Source of the DNA: Sutterella sp. AM11-39
GTDB lineage: Bacteria > Pseudomonadota > Gammaproteobacteria > Burkholderiales > Burkholderiaceae_F
Assembly: GCF_003472385.1 (NCBI RefSeq)
Contig: NZ_QRLV01000001.1
Span: 248,001-312,000 of the forward strand
DNA: 64,000 nt
Direction: 5' to 3'
A model generated the notes under the pieces. The model worked only from the letters and a program-made list of their open reading frames with translations. It was not told the origin of the DNA and did not search any database. This document shows positions 1 through 9,243 of the stretch, piece after piece; position 1 is the first letter of the stretch, and the number at the start of each line of letters is the position of its first letter. The translations under genes were made by a program, and so were the position numbers.

Positions 1-1149
1 GTCAATGTGCACGGCTTTATGACCGTCAACGGTCAGAAGATGAGCAAGTCGCGCGGCACCGGCATCAGCCCGATGGACTACCTGGGCCTCGGCATGAACG
101 CCGAATGGATGCGCTACTACCTCGCCGCCAAGCTCAACAGCCGCGTCGAAGACGTCGACTTCACTAAGGGTGACTTCCAGGCCCGCGTCAACTCCGACCT
201 GATCGGCAAGTACGTCAACATCGCCAGCCGCGCCGCCGGCTTCATCTTCAAGCGCTTTGAAGGCCGCGTGTCCGATGCCGCAATGAATGACGAAATCCTC
301 ACGAGTATTCGCGCTGCGTCCGAGGACATCCGCAACGATTACGAAAACCGCGAATACGCTCGCGCCATGCGTCGTGTGATGGAACTCGCCGACGTCATCA
401 ACGAATACGTCGATCGCGAAAAACCCTGGGAACTTGCCAAGAATCCGGAAACCGCCGACAAGCTTCAGTACGTTGCGTCCGTTGCGCTCGAAGGCTTCCG
501 CTTGCTTACGCTCTACCTCAAGCCCGTGCTGCCGGCAACAGCCGAACGCGTCGAGAAGTTCCTCAACTGCGGCTCCATGCAATGGGACAGTGTCAATCAG
601 ACGCTTTCAAGCGAACGTCCGATCTCGAAGTTCGAACATCTGATGGGACGCGTGGATCGCGAAAAGCAACTCGACGTACTGCTGCCCGATCCCGACAAAG
701 CCGAAGCCAAGGTACAGAAACCTGCGAAGAAGGCTGAAGCAAAGCCTGCCGTCGAAGCCAAGCCCATTGAGGCAACCGCCGTCAGTGCTCCCGAAGTGGA
801 AGCGGTGGCCGACATCTGCACCATCGACGATTTTGCCAAGATTGATCTGCGCGTAGCGCGTGTCGTCAAGGCCGATCATGTCGAAGGCGCCGACAAGCTC
901 ATCCGTCTCGAGCTCGACATCGGCGACGGCCGCAATCGCCAGGTTTTTGCCGGTCTCAAGGCCTACTACAAGCCAGAAGAACTCGTGGGCAAGCTTGTCG
1001 TGATGATCGCCAACCTCGCCCCGCGCAAGATGCGCTTCGGCCTGAGCGAAGGCATGGTTCTGGCGGCAAGCTATCAGTCCGACAAGGGCGCCGGCGTCTA
1101 TCTGATCACGCCGTTTGAAGGCGCTCAGCCCGGTATGCGTCTGCGTTAA
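1..1149 (+). CDS. metG: Methionyl-tRNA synthetase, 3' part (gene starts before window)
   Basis: Charges tRNA-Met in the cytoplasm. The window opens inside the gene: the reading frame is open from base 1 and there is no genuine start here. The class I KMSKS signature is encoded at about bases 37-51. The anticodon-binding helical domain follows, then an Ala/Lys/Glu-rich linker (about bases 690-790). A C-terminal EMAP/OB-fold tRNA-binding domain begins near the [12 protein letters not shown] segment and runs to the stop, so this is the long, dimerising form of MetG. A strong hairpin terminator follows directly. The truncation is a window-edge effect, not a pseudogene. Confidence 0.97.
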   Translation, partial: VNVHGFMTVNGQKMSKSRGTGISPMDYLGLGMNAEWMRYYLAAKLNSRVEDVDFTKGDFQARVNSDLIGKYVNIASRAAGFIFKRFEGRVSDAAMNDEILTSIRAASEDIRNDYENREYARAMRRVMELADVINEYVDREKPWELAKNPETADKLQYVASVALEGFRLLTLYLKPVLPATAERVEKFLNCGSMQWDSVNQTLSSERPISKFEHLMGRVDREKQLDVLLPDPDKAEAKVQKPAKKAEAKPAVEAKPIEATAVSAPEVEAVADICTIDDFAKIDLRVARVVKADHVEGADKLIRLELDIGDGRNRQVFAGLKAYYKPEELVGKLVVMIANLAPRKMRFGLSEGMVLAASYQSDKGAGVYLITPFEGAQPGMRLR

Positions 1150-1174
1150 TCCGCAGCTCCCACCGGTCTGTCTC

Positions 1175-1212
1175 GGCCCGCGTCTTTCTGCTGAAGGCGC
1201 GGGCCTTTCTTT
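1175..1212 (+). terminator. Rho-independent terminator of metG
   Basis: Perfect 8-bp stem (GGCCCGCG/CGCGGGCC) with a 15-nt loop, followed by TTTCTTT. It lies 25 bp after the metG stop and just touches the 3' end of the convergent cyclase gene. Confidence 0.85.
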
Positions 1213-1870
1213 AGCCGATCAACGCAACGGCACGCACCGGAGCGCCGTCGCCGGCGGCTAGCTTCAAGGGATAGGCCGCAAACAGGATTCGAGGTTCAGT
1301 AAGCAACATTTCCAAACCCGTGAGGTTTTCCACCATCAGTCCGCCGCCGCTCAGAAACCACAACCGGTGCAAATCCACGCCTTCTCGATCAAGCCCCGAG
1401 CAGTCCAGTCCGATGCCTTTGCGCGCGATCTTTGCGGCCGCCTTGACGAAGGTTTCGGTAAATCGCGGTTCCGTCCCGAAATACGCGTCGCTGCCCCACT
1501 TCTCGCTTTGCCCCGTACAGAGCAAAAGCCAATCGCAAGGCTCAATGCCGTCAAGCGCCGTCGCATCAACCTCACCCAAGCCGCGCAGATCCGCCACGCG
1601 GGCCGACCCCGAAAATGCCGTCAGCGGATAGTCTCCGAGCCGTTTGCCGCCGTGCATGACGTGCGCCGCAGCATCAATGTGCGTCCCCGTGTGGGTCGCC
1701 ATGGAAATCCGCGTCACGCAGCAGTCGTCGTGCGTGATGTCAGCCTCCGTTTCCAAACGCGGAGCCGGATCGCCGGGATACGGCTTCGTGGCGTTGTCGA
1801 CAACATGCGACAGATCCGCCACGCGCAGTGACGCGAAAAGTGCTACCACCGCTTTCGGCTGTCTTTCCAT
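1211..1870 (-). CDS. Cyclase-family (kynurenine formamidase-like) metal-dependent hydrolase
   Basis: A 219-aa member of the cyclase/KynB family, cytoplasmic, with no signal peptide. The metal-binding signature HTGTHIDAAAH (about residues 60-70) matches the family pattern HxGTHxDxPxH with Ala for Pro. An early DLSHVVDNATKPYPGD segment is also typical of the family. Known members hydrolyse N-formylkynurenine or cyclic amides. No tryptophan-catabolism neighbours are present, so the substrate is open. The gene lies downstream of, and on the same strand as, the dicarboxylate carrier, but a terminator-like hairpin separates them, so it probably has its own promoter in the 1871-1900 gap. Confidence 0.8.
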   Translation of the reverse strand: MERQPKAVVALFASLRVADLSHVVDNATKPYPGDPAPRLETEADITHDDCCVTRISMATHTGTHIDAAAHVMHGGKRLGDYPLTAFSGSARVADLRGLGEVDATALDGIEPCDWLLLCTGQSEKWGSDAYFGTEPRFTETFVKAAAKIARKGIGLDCSGLDREGVDLHRLWFLSGGGLMVENLTGLEMLLTEPRILFAAYPLKLAAGDGAPVRAVALIG

Positions 1871-1901
1871 AATCGGGCACTCCTTGCGTTTTCAGTCCAA
1901 C

Positions 1902-1955
1902 AAAAAACCGGCCGCAAACAAAAGATCGAAATCCATCGTTTGTCGGTCCGGTTTT
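1902..1955 (-). terminator. Hairpin terminator downstream of the DcuC-type carrier
   Basis: Read on the minus strand: arms AAAACCGG and CCGGTTTTTT with a nested inner stem (GACAAAC/GTTTGCGG-like), ending in TTTTTTG. A second GC-rich hairpin lies between it and the dcuC stop (about 1962-2002). Confidence 0.7.
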
Positions 1956-2012
1956 CCATCAAGCCGGCCGCGAGCTCTGAACACAGTCTCGCGGCGGCTG
2001 CTTTCGTCGCCT

Positions 2013-3278
2013 TTAAACCATCAGGAAGGCGCAGGCAAAGACGGCAATGATGCAGGGGATCGCGGTGCGCTTGATCACGTCGATCGGGTTGACCATGGCA
2101 ATACCCGAGACGAGAATCGTCACGCCAGCCAGAGGCGACATCGTACGGCCAAGAGCGCCGGTGAGGAAGGCCAAACCGCCCAGACCTTCAATCGTCATGC
2201 CGAAGTCCTTGGCGTGCGGCGTCACCGTTTCGTTAAAGGCCAACGTGGCAGCGTCGCCCGAACCCGTGATCACACCCATGATCCAGGGACCGAGGGAACC
2301 GCCCCAGCGAGCGATGTCGTTGGAGTCCTTCAGAGCGTCAACGCAGGCGTCGATCAGACCCGTGGCGCGCAGACCGGCGGCAAAGACACCGGCGGCGATG
2401 ATGATGCCGAGCACGTCAGCATAACCCTTGCCCATACCGTCAAAGAACTTCTTGGAGAATTCCTGCGGGTTGCTGAGCGAAACGAGCAGGGCGCAGATCG
2501 CACCGATCAACATAGCCTGAGCAACGCCCATCTTGATGGCGGGAACCCACATGTTGCCGACGACCAGAATCGTGATCGGAACGAGCGGCACGAGAGCCTT
2601 GAGAGGATTCGGCGTGAAGTCTTCGTTCTTGATCTTGGTTTCGTCAACCTGGGCGTTCGTATCGCCCTTGCCGTCGCCCATCAAGAAACAGACCACGGCC
2701 GTGCCGACCACCAGAATGGCGCCGCACATCAGCGAGTAGTAGGTGTGCGTGCCGATGAATTCCATCACGTCCATGCCGGCCATCTTGGCGACGAACGGGT
2801 TGTGCGAGGTACCCGGCGAGAGATAAGAGCCGATCGTGCCGGCCAAAACGGCGGCAGCAGCGGCGGCAGGCTTAATGCCCGCGCGCAGCATCAGCGGAAT
2901 CAGCGTAGAGCCCACGGCGGCGGCGCAGCCCGCGGCCGACGGAATGGCGATGTTCACGAAGAACGTGATCACTGTCGAGACAGGGACCAGGAAAAGGCCC
3001 AAGCCGCGAATCGGAGCGGCCAGGTAGTGCACGAGCGAGCGGTCGCACTGCGTGTAAGTAGCCGTAAAGGCAAAGCCCATCGAACCGCAGATTGCCATGA
3101 TGAGCGAATTGTTCGTCATCGACTTGGCAAACTGGTTCAAACCCATCATCGGGTCAAGACTGATGATGCACAGGAAAAGACCGGCGGCAATCAGCACCAG
3201 ACGCGTTTCCCAACGTTTGATCAACGCCCAAATGGTTACGAAGATCACTGCAACGGCAATCCAGGACAGTAGTGTCAT
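2013..3278 (-). CDS. dcuC: DcuC-type anaerobic C4-dicarboxylate transporter
   Basis: A 421-aa polytopic inner-membrane protein with hydrophobic segments throughout and no signal peptide. The segment around GTIGSYLSPGTSHNPFVAKMAG and the later GSGDAATLAFNETVTPHA segment are typical of the DcuC/ArsB-like carriers. Family members exchange succinate for fumarate, or export succinate, during anaerobic fumarate respiration. That would fit the flavocytochrome reductase about 46 kb downstream, but the link is inference. The start has a strong Shine-Dalgarno (AAGGAGAG, 6 nt before ATG). Slightly shorter than E. coli DcuC. The cargo is not proven from sequence. Confidence 0.8.
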   Translation of the reverse strand: MTLLSWIAVAVIFVTIWALIKRWETRLVLIAAGLFLCIISLDPMMGLNQFAKSMTNNSLIMAICGSMGFAFTATYTQCDRSLVHYLAAPIRGLGLFLVPVSTVITFFVNIAIPSAAGCAAAVGSTLIPLMLRAGIKPAAAAAAVLAGTIGSYLSPGTSHNPFVAKMAGMDVMEFIGTHTYYSLMCGAILVVGTAVVCFLMGDGKGDTNAQVDETKIKNEDFTPNPLKALVPLVPITILVVGNMWVPAIKMGVAQAMLIGAICALLVSLSNPQEFSKKFFDGMGKGYADVLGIIIAAGVFAAGLRATGLIDACVDALKDSNDIARWGGSLGPWIMGVITGSGDAATLAFNETVTPHAKDFGMTIEGLGGLAFLTGALGRTMSPLAGVTILVSGIAMVNPIDVIKRTAIPCIIAVFACAFLMV

Positions 3279-3442
3279 GAATATCTCTCCTTAACCGGGC
3301 TGCTTTTCATAAGACGCAGCCCCTACGAGTTTTGATCTGCCTATTCTAAGACGGCAACGCCTTGAAAGGAGATGCAACCTTTTGAAACGAACAAATTGGA
3401 CGAAAACTTTTGCGCCGATAGGACTAAAACTCAGCGGTTAAC

Positions 3443-3472
3443 AAAAAAGCTCCCGCATCGGAGAGCTTTTTC
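3443..3472 (-). terminator. Terminator after erpA
   Basis: Near-symmetrical hairpin: AAAAAGCTC and GAGCTTTTTT arms flank a short GC-rich core. The minus-strand T run ends erpA transcription. The + strand also has a T run, so it may work both ways. Confidence 0.8.
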
Positions 3473-3511
3473 GTGTTAGGCCGCGGCGTCGTTCGGACGC
3501 CTCAATGAGCC

Positions 3512-3889
3512 TTAAACCGAGAAGGACGAGCCGCAGGAGCAGGACGTCACCGCATTGGGATTGCGGATCACAAACTGCGAGCCTTCGAGATCTTCCTTGA
3601 AGTCGATTTCGGCACCGACCAGGTACTGCATGGAAAGCGAATCAACGAGGAAAGTCACGCCGTCGCGCTCAATGATTTCGTCGTCTTCCGCCGCCTTTTC
3701 TTCAAACTGGAAACCGTACTGGAAGCCCTGGCAACCGCCGCCCTGCACAAAAACGCGCAGAGGCATGTTGGGATCTTCTTCGGCAGCAAGCAGCTCCTTC
3801 ACCTTCGCCACGCAGGCGTCCGTAAAGACCAGCGGTTCGGGCGCTTCTTCCGGGGAAGGATTCTGCAGTTGGGTGTTCTCTTCAGTCAT
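3512..3889 (-). CDS. erpA: Iron-sulfur cluster insertion protein ErpA (A-type carrier)
   Basis: A 125-aa A-type Fe-S carrier that delivers [4Fe-4S] clusters to apoproteins in the cytoplasm. The three family cysteines are visible: one in [12 protein letters not shown] (about residue 53) and two in the C-terminal CSCGSSF motif. The 20 or so N-terminal residues are an acidic, proline-rich extension, usual in betaproteobacterial ErpA. A perfect minus-strand TATAAT lies at 3961-3966, between mltA and this gene, so it probably has its own promoter. The many Fe-S proteins encoded later in the window are plausible clients, by general knowledge only. Confidence 0.95.
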   Translation of the reverse strand: MTEENTQLQNPSPEEAPEPLVFTDACVAKVKELLAAEEDPNMPLRVFVQGGGCQGFQYGFQFEEKAAEDDEIIERDGVTFLVDSLSMQYLVGAEIDFKEDLEGSQFVIRNPNAVTSCSCGSSFSV

Positions 3890-3960
3890 ATCTCAATCTG
3901 TCTCCCGAAAAAGCACGGCAAATCAATTCGTTGGCCGTGCTTCAGTGTCAAAGTGGTGCC

Positions 3961-3966
3961 ATTATA
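3961..3966 (-). promoter_or_regulatory. Putative erpA -10 box
   Basis: Exact TATAAT on the minus strand, about 72 bp upstream of the erpA ATG in the 118-bp gap after mltA. No convincing -35 hexamer is visible, so this is a tentative promoter call. Confidence 0.4.
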
Positions 3967-4007
3967 ACGGTCGCTTCGGTGCATATATGGGGCCGCTTTG
4001 GCCGTTT

Positions 4008-5225
4008 TCAAAGCCTCTGCGAGAAAACCGCCGCAGGGCTCTGTCCCTTGGGTACCATCACCCAGGCGCTCACGTCGCTTTTTTGGCTGCCTGCGCGATT
4101 GCCCGCCTCGTTTCCGAGTCCCCAGAAGTAGTCAAAGCGCAGCACGCCCTTGATGGCGCCTCCCGTATCCTGAGCAATTACTGGACGAACAAACTGCATC
4201 GCGGGCATGCTCTGGCTTGCGGCCGTCACAAAGGGCACTCCGAGTTTCCAGTAGCGCCGATCAACCGCAACGGAAGCCAGAGGCGTAAGCGGCACGCCCT
4301 GAGCGCCCACCGGTCCCTGATCGTCGGAGTAGCCCGTGCGCTCGGCAAAGAAAACGAAGTTTGGGTTGGCGTTCAAAAGCTCCTGCCGGCGCTGTGGATT
4401 GTCTCTTACCCACTGCTTGATGCGTTGCATGCTCATTTCATCACGCGTCAGTCCCGCATTTTCAATCAGCCAGGCGCCCAGGCTTCTGTAGGGATGCCCA
4501 TTTTGATCCGCGTAGCCGATACGAAGGAGCGAACCGTTGTCAAGCAACACGCGCCCGGATCCCTGGATCTGCAGAAAGAACGCCTCCACGGGGTCGTCGG
4601 CCCAGCAGATCACATGCTTTTTCTCCAGATCCTTGCGAGAGGCGATGCCCTTGCGATCGTCGTAAGGAACTAGCTTGCGGCCCTGCAACTTGCCGCGCAG
4701 CCGCAGCCCCTTTAACTGAGGGTGAATCGAATCGAGCTCCACCGTGATGAGGTCGTCGGGCACGCCGTAGATCGGGTACTGATAGATGCCATGACGCACG
4801 CGGCTAGCGCGCAAAATGGGCTCGAAATAGCCCGTCATGAGCCCCTTGTCGATAAAAAAGCCGCTTTGCGAATCCCTGGCCGAGACTTTCCAGAGCTCAA
4901 AATTGCCCTCGAAAAAGGCACGGGCAAGCCCCTGAGGCATTCCTTGCGCATTGCGGCATGCCTCGCGCCAGAGCGAGTGATGCTGCATGTTCGTGCATGA
5001 CACCTGAAACGCCTTGAGGGCCTGTTCCCAGTCTTCATCGCGCGTGACGGGCAGATCGGCAAACTGCGCCGGACGCAGACGCACGTCGCCCGCGACAAAA
5101 TCTTGCGACTCGGGCGTCGGCGGCACCGTTTCCTTTTCTGGGGGCGTTTCCTGTTGCGGTGCCGTGCTGCACCCAAACAAAAGCAAGCTGCCGACCAAAG
5201 CCGCCGTCATTGGCCAATTGATCAT
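4008..5225 (-). CDS. mltA: Membrane-bound lytic murein transglycosylase A (MltA)
   Basis: A 405-aa outer-membrane lipoprotein that cleaves the MurNAc-GlcNAc glycosidic bond of peptidoglycan. I chose the ATG at 5225 rather than an upstream in-frame start because an AAGGAAGG ribosome site precedes it by about 7 nt and the N-terminus then reads as a lipoprotein signal with lipobox LFGC. The MltA barrel and 3D domain follow: TGYFEP in the middle and, near the C-terminus, RPVIAQDTGGAIKG and RFDYFWG, the region carrying the catalytic Asp of the family. The gene follows hemW by 14 bp and is probably the last gene of a rph-rdgB-hemW-mltA transcription unit. Confidence 0.95.
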   Translation of the reverse strand: MINWPMTAALVGSLLLFGCSTAPQQETPPEKETVPPTPESQDFVAGDVRLRPAQFADLPVTRDEDWEQALKAFQVSCTNMQHHSLWREACRNAQGMPQGLARAFFEGNFELWKVSARDSQSGFFIDKGLMTGYFEPILRASRVRHGIYQYPIYGVPDDLITVELDSIHPQLKGLRLRGKLQGRKLVPYDDRKGIASRKDLEKKHVICWADDPVEAFFLQIQGSGRVLLDNGSLLRIGYADQNGHPYRSLGAWLIENAGLTRDEMSMQRIKQWVRDNPQRRQELLNANPNFVFFAERTGYSDDQGPVGAQGVPLTPLASVAVDRRYWKLGVPFVTAASQSMPAMQFVRPVIAQDTGGAIKGVLRFDYFWGLGNEAGNRAGSQKSDVSAWVMVPKGQSPAAVFSQRL

Positions 5226-5239
5226 GAGAAAACCTTCCT

Positions 5240-6400
5240 TCAGAGTTCGTTGTCGGCGAGGAACCGCTCCTGCACCGTGCTGAGCCAATTGCGCCCGAGG
5301 GGCGTACACACAAGCCGTTGAGGATCTTTGGCTAGAAGCCCTTCGCCACGCAGCGCATCAACCGTTTTTCCGATCACGTCAAAGGACAACCCCGTGGCCT
5401 CTTCCCAAAGGCTCACAGGCACACCGTCATAGAGACGCAAAACGTTGAGCATGAATTCAAAGGGGAGAGACTCGGCAAGCACGAAACTGAGTTGAGCGGC
5501 AAATCGGCCGTTGGCCGCATCGTCCATGTATAGCTGCGGATTAGCTCGCCGTTCGGTGCGAAGAATGCCGCCTTTGGTCGTAATCTTGCCGTGCGCGCCG
5601 GCTCCCACCCCGATGTAGTCGCCAAATGTCCAGTAGTTGAGATTGTGACGGCAACGGTGTCCCGGCTTGGCGTAGCCCGAAACTTCGTAGTGCTCAAACC
5701 CGGCTTGCGCAAGGATTGAAGCCACCGTCTCGCCCATTTCCGCAGCCGTATCATTATCGGGCAGTCCCGCGGGCTCTCGCTTATAAAAGGCCGTTCCCTC
5801 TTCAATCGTGAGCTCGTAAAAAGACAGGTGCGTTGCACCGCTCGCCACGGCCGTGCGGGCATCCTCCACGGCACCATCCATCGACTGCCCTGGCAGGGCA
5901 TACATCACGTCCAGATTGATGTTGTCGACATGTTTGAGCGCCGTTTCGACGGCTTGCAGCGCCTGCCTGCGATCATGGATGCGCCCGAGCGCCTTGAGCC
6001 TCTCATCGTTAAAGCTCTGCACGCCGATGGAAAAGCGATTGACACCGTTTGCGACGTAACCGGCAAAGCGGGCCGCCTCGTGCGTACCCGGGTTGGCTTC
6101 CAACGTAATCTCAGCGTCTTCGGCAAAGGGAAGACGCTCGCGCAAACCGTTCATAAGCGTCTCAAAGCCCGCCACCGACATCAGGCTCGGCGTACCGCCA
6201 CCGAAAAAGACGCTCGAAACGGGCCTGCGGCCGGACAGGGCCACCGCCGCATCTATGTCCTTTAAAAGCGCGCGGATATACCCGGCTTCATCCGCACCCG
6301 AGCCGATCGCATGCGAATTGAAGTCGCAATAGGGGCACTTGCGCACACACCACGGCCAGTGTACGTATAGTGCAATGGGCTTGACATCAGCGGCCGACAC
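5240..6400 (-). CDS. hemW: Radical SAM heme chaperone HemW
   Basis: A 386-aa cytoplasmic radical SAM protein of the HemW (formerly HemN-like) family, which binds heme and is thought to insert it into respiratory enzymes. The N-terminal CVRKCPYCDF supplies the CxxxCxxC cluster ligands, followed by FFGGGTPSL, the glycine-rich SAM-binding segment. It lacks the oxygen-independent coproporphyrinogen oxidase N-terminal extension, which supports HemW over HemN. The start overlaps the 3' end of rdgB by 14 bp, so the two are translationally coupled. Confidence 0.93.
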   Translation of the reverse strand: MSAADVKPIALYVHWPWCVRKCPYCDFNSHAIGSGADEAGYIRALLKDIDAAVALSGRRPVSSVFFGGGTPSLMSVAGFETLMNGLRERLPFAEDAEITLEANPGTHEAARFAGYVANGVNRFSIGVQSFNDERLKALGRIHDRRQALQAVETALKHVDNINLDVMYALPGQSMDGAVEDARTAVASGATHLSFYELTIEEGTAFYKREPAGLPDNDTAAEMGETVASILAQAGFEHYEVSGYAKPGHRCRHNLNYWTFGDYIGVGAGAHGKITTKGGILRTERRANPQLYMDDAANGRFAAQLSFVLAESLPFEFMLNVLRLYDGVPVSLWEEATGLSFDVIGKTVDALRGEGLLAKDPQRLVCTPLGRNWLSTVQERFLADNEL

Positions 6401-6986
6401 CCCAGCGCTCCTGCATTTCCGTAAGCAGCAGACGCATGGCCTTGCCGCGATGGCTCAGACGGTTCTTCTCCTCAGCAGACAACTCTGCTGCCGTGCACCC
6501 CTGCTCGGGCAGGTAAAAATGGGGATCGTACCCGAAACCGCCGTCCCCCTTGGGAGACGCGATAATTTCACCGTACCAGCAGCCTTCGCAAACGATTGGA
6601 TCGGGATCGTCGTGCGAGCGCACCGCTACGAGCACACAGGTGTAGTGCGCGCTCTTGTCCTCAAACTTGGATAGGCGCTCGACCAGCTTGGCGTTGTTGG
6701 CCGCGTCGTCGCTCTTTTTCCCGCTGTAGCGGGCCGAATGCACACCGGGTTCGGTCACGAGAGCATGAGCCGTAATGCCCGAGTCGTCGGCCATCGCAGG
6801 AAGGCCCGTTGTCTTGGCCGCATTGCGCGCCTTAGCAAGCGCATTTTCCAAGAACGTGCAGAAGGGCTCTTCGCAAGGCGTCACACCGAGCGCCCCTTGG
6901 GAAACCACCTCAATGCCATGATCAGCAAAAAGCGCGCCGAACTCGCGTAGCTTTCCCTTATTGTCCGAAGCCAGAACCAACTTCAC
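6387..6986 (-). CDS. rdgB: Non-canonical purine NTP pyrophosphatase RdgB (HAM1/ITPase family)
   Basis: A 199-aa house-cleaning enzyme that hydrolyses dITP/XTP to monophosphates. The N-terminus shows the canonical LASDNKGKLREF substrate-loop motif. The metal-binding MADDSGI segment, GDGGFGYDPHF and the C-terminal SHRGKAM motif are all present. It is placed directly between rph and hemW, as in many beta- and gammaproteobacteria. Confidence 0.96.
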   Translation of the reverse strand: MKLVLASDNKGKLREFGALFADHGIEVVSQGALGVTPCEEPFCTFLENALAKARNAAKTTGLPAMADDSGITAHALVTEPGVHSARYSGKKSDDAANNAKLVERLSKFEDKSAHYTCVLVAVRSHDDPDPIVCEGCWYGEIIASPKGDGGFGYDPHFYLPEQGCTAAELSAEEKNRLSHRGKAMRLLLTEMQERWGVGR

Positions 6987-7006
6987 TTTTCTCCTCCGTT
7001 GCGTCT

Positions 7007-7729
7007 TTATGCAGCAAGCGCAGCCTTCTGAGCCGCCAAAATTTCTTCACAGCCTTTCTTGGCAAGCGCTAGCATCGCCGTCAGGTCTTCGTGACTGAAG
7101 GGAGAACCTTCAGCCGTGCCCTGCAGTTCGATAAAGCGCCCGCTTGAGGTCATCACCACATTCATGTCCGTTTCGCTCGTACTGTCTTCGACGTAGTCCA
7201 AGTCAAGCACGGGACCGGCATCGGTCATGCCGACGCTGATCGCGCAGACAGCTTCCTTGATCGGATTTTCTTCGATCATGCCCTTTTCAAGCATGAAATT
7301 AACGGCGTCAACCAGAGCCACATAGGCGCCCGTGATCGAAGCGCAGCGGGTTCCGCCGTCGGCCTGCAGCACGTCGCAGTCAAGCGTGATCGTGTGGCGG
7401 CCGAGCTTGGTGCGGTCCACGATGCCGCGCAGACTGCGCCCGATGAGGCGCTGGATTTCCTGTGTGCGGCCGCTTTGCTTACCGCGGGCGGCTTCACGAT
7501 CAGTGCGCGTACCGGTTGAGCGGGGCAGCAAACCGTACTCGGCAGTCACCCAGCCTTCGTTCTTTTCGTTGAGAAATTTCGGTACCGTCGGCGAGACGCT
7601 GGCCGTACACAGCACTTTCGTTCGTCCGACCGATACCAGAACGCTGCCTTCGGCGTGGCAGGTAAAGCCTCGTTCAAACTGAATGGAGCGCATCTCGTCG
7701 TTGGCGCGTCCGTCGTGTCGCTGTGTCAT
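7007..7729 (-). CDS. rph: Ribonuclease PH
   Basis: A 240-aa phosphorolytic 3'-5' exoribonuclease that trims tRNA 3' ends. Family segments seen: [17 protein letters not shown] near the N-terminus, [20 protein letters not shown] in the phosphate/RNA-binding region, [13 protein letters not shown], and LDLDYVEDS. Full length for the family. AAAGGA precedes the ATG. It is the first gene of the minus-strand rph-rdgB-hemW-mltA group and divergent from yicC; the 151-bp gap should hold both promoters. Confidence 0.97.
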   Translation of the reverse strand: MTQRHDGRANDEMRSIQFERGFTCHAEGSVLVSVGRTKVLCTASVSPTVPKFLNEKNEGWVTAEYGLLPRSTGTRTDREAARGKQSGRTQEIQRLIGRSLRGIVDRTKLGRHTITLDCDVLQADGGTRCASITGAYVALVDAVNFMLEKGMIEENPIKEAVCAISVGMTDAGPVLDLDYVEDSTSETDMNVVMTSSGRFIELQGTAEGSPFSHEDLTAMLALAKKGCEEILAAQKAALAA

Positions 7730-7880
7730 GTCAATCCTTTCTTTCGCTCAAAATTTCCTGCTGCGCACCACATCGGCGCAGCCGCATTCAGCATTCTAAG
7801 GTGAGCGTCTACAATTAGGCCTCCGCAAGACCAATCCTGCGGCTTACTTTTTTGCAACCGTCCTTGTCATCTCTTTTGTT

Positions 7881-8780
7881 ATGTCCGGCATTCGTTCCAT
7901 GACCGGCTTTGCGACCGCGCAAGGCCAAACCCCGCTCGGCTTCATGACCGTTGAACTTCGCGGCGTCAACTCGCGTTTTCTTGACCTCACGCTTCGTCTG
8001 TGCGAGGAACTGCGAGCGACCGAACCCGCTGTTCGCGAGGTCATCTCTGCGGCCGTCAAGCGCGGCAAGCTGGAGTGCCGCGCAAGCCTCAAGCAAGCCG
8101 AAACGTCAGGCGCGGGCATCAACGCGGCAGCTCTCGCCAATGTGCTCACGCTGCAGCAGGAAGTGCTCAAGGTCAATCCTGACGCCGCCCCCATGTCGGT
8201 ATCTGAAATACTGCAGATGCCGGGTATTCTCAATTCGCCCGAGGTCGATCAGGACGAATTGAACGCAAGTGTTGCGACCATCCTGCGCGACGCTCTGCAG
8301 GCTTTCAACGCTTCGCGTGAACGCGAAGGTGCAGCGCTTGCTGCTATTCTCTCGAAAAACTGCGACACCATCGAAGAAGTGGTACAAGCGGTGGCCGAAC
8401 GCATTCCCGACATTCACCGCAATCTCAAGGAAAAGCTCGAACAGCGCCTTCAGGAAGCACTGGGTGCCACGCTTTCGAACGCGAGCTCAATCAGTCCGGA
8501 AGAAGTGTCGGATCGCATTCGTCAGGAAGTGACGTTCTATGCGCTCAAAATGGATGTGGCCGAAGAAATCAATCGCTTGCGCACGCACGTTGCTGAAGTG
8601 CGCCGCATTCTCAAGGAAGGCGGTGCGGCCGGCCGTCGCCTGGATTTCGTCACTCAGGAAATGAACCGCGAAGCCAACACGCTCGGCAGCAAATCGGCCG
8701 CCATCGAAATGACCGATGCGGCCGTTGCGCTCAAGCTTTGCATTGATCAGATGCGCGAGCAACTGCAAAACATTGAGTAA
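7881..8780 (+). CDS. YicC/YloC-family endoribonuclease
   Basis: A 299-aa protein starting MSGIRSMTGFATAQG, the hallmark N-terminus of the YicC family. It has the expected central region and the C-terminal EINRLRTHV...GRRLDFVTQEMNREANTLGSKS segment (DUF1732 end). E. coli YicC and B. subtilis YloC are reported hexameric endoribonucleases linked to RNA decay. No clear Shine-Dalgarno sits before the ATG. Divergent from rph, which is a common arrangement in proteobacteria. Confidence 0.93.
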   Translation: MSGIRSMTGFATAQGQTPLGFMTVELRGVNSRFLDLTLRLCEELRATEPAVREVISAAVKRGKLECRASLKQAETSGAGINAAALANVLTLQQEVLKVNPDAAPMSVSEILQMPGILNSPEVDQDELNASVATILRDALQAFNASREREGAALAAILSKNCDTIEEVVQAVAERIPDIHRNLKEKLEQRLQEALGATLSNASSISPEEVSDRIRQEVTFYALKMDVAEEINRLRTHVAEVRRILKEGGAAGRRLDFVTQEMNREANTLGSKSAAIEMTDAAVALKLCIDQMREQLQNIE

Positions 8781-8813
8781 TCGTTCGTATTCAGCCGGCG
8801 GCGCAGTCAATGG

Positions 8814-9113
8814 CTAGAAAATCTGCGCCGCACCTTGCTTCTGTCGAATTTCTTGCCAGAAATCAAGCGTCATCCAGTAGAAGTGAAGACCCACTTCCGC
8901 CACCATCAAAAACTCTTCTTCATTGGTGACGAACGGGAAACGGCGCGCGAGGCGAATTGTGCCGAATTGGCCGATGCCGACCATCGAGGTGACGATCGCA
9001 TCAAAGTCGGATTCCTTTTCGGGATCGAACCGCAGCACCCGACAGGCCACTTCGAAATTTTTCACTTCCCGTTTGGCGCGCTCGATATATTGCGCCGCGT
9101 ATTTGCTCGCCAT
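8814..9113 (-). CDS. Small conserved-looking protein of unknown function
   Basis: A 99-aa soluble protein I do not recognise. No signal peptide or clear motif. It is mixed alpha-helical in look, with basic residues at the N-terminus (AKREVKNFEVACRVLRF) and an aromatic C-terminal part (HFYWMTLDFW). I prefer the ATG at 9113: AAGGA lies about 10 nt before it, and a TACAAT -10-like box is at about 9155-9160. The alternative is a TTG at 9146. It is convergent with yicC and divergent from the PAP2 gene. Confidence 0.6.
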   Translation of the reverse strand: MASKYAAQYIERAKREVKNFEVACRVLRFDPEKESDFDAIVTSMVGIGQFGTIRLARRFPFVTNEEEFLMVAEVGLHFYWMTLDFWQEIRQKQGAAQIF

Positions 9114-9243
9114 GCGTCCGGAGTCCTTAACTATTTCTCTTTGCAAAACCGCTCAAATTGTATCGAAATCCGCCGACTCTAAGTCCTGGCAATGTCGGCG
9201 CACCTAGCATCTGAGGCATCCGGACGGATCCTTTTGATTTCCT

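Noticed and set aside
1644..3272. 542-codon plus-strand frame opposite the DcuC-type gene
   Set aside because: Composition is Arg/His/Asp-rich with no hydrophobic core, as expected for the shadow of a GC-rich membrane-protein gene.
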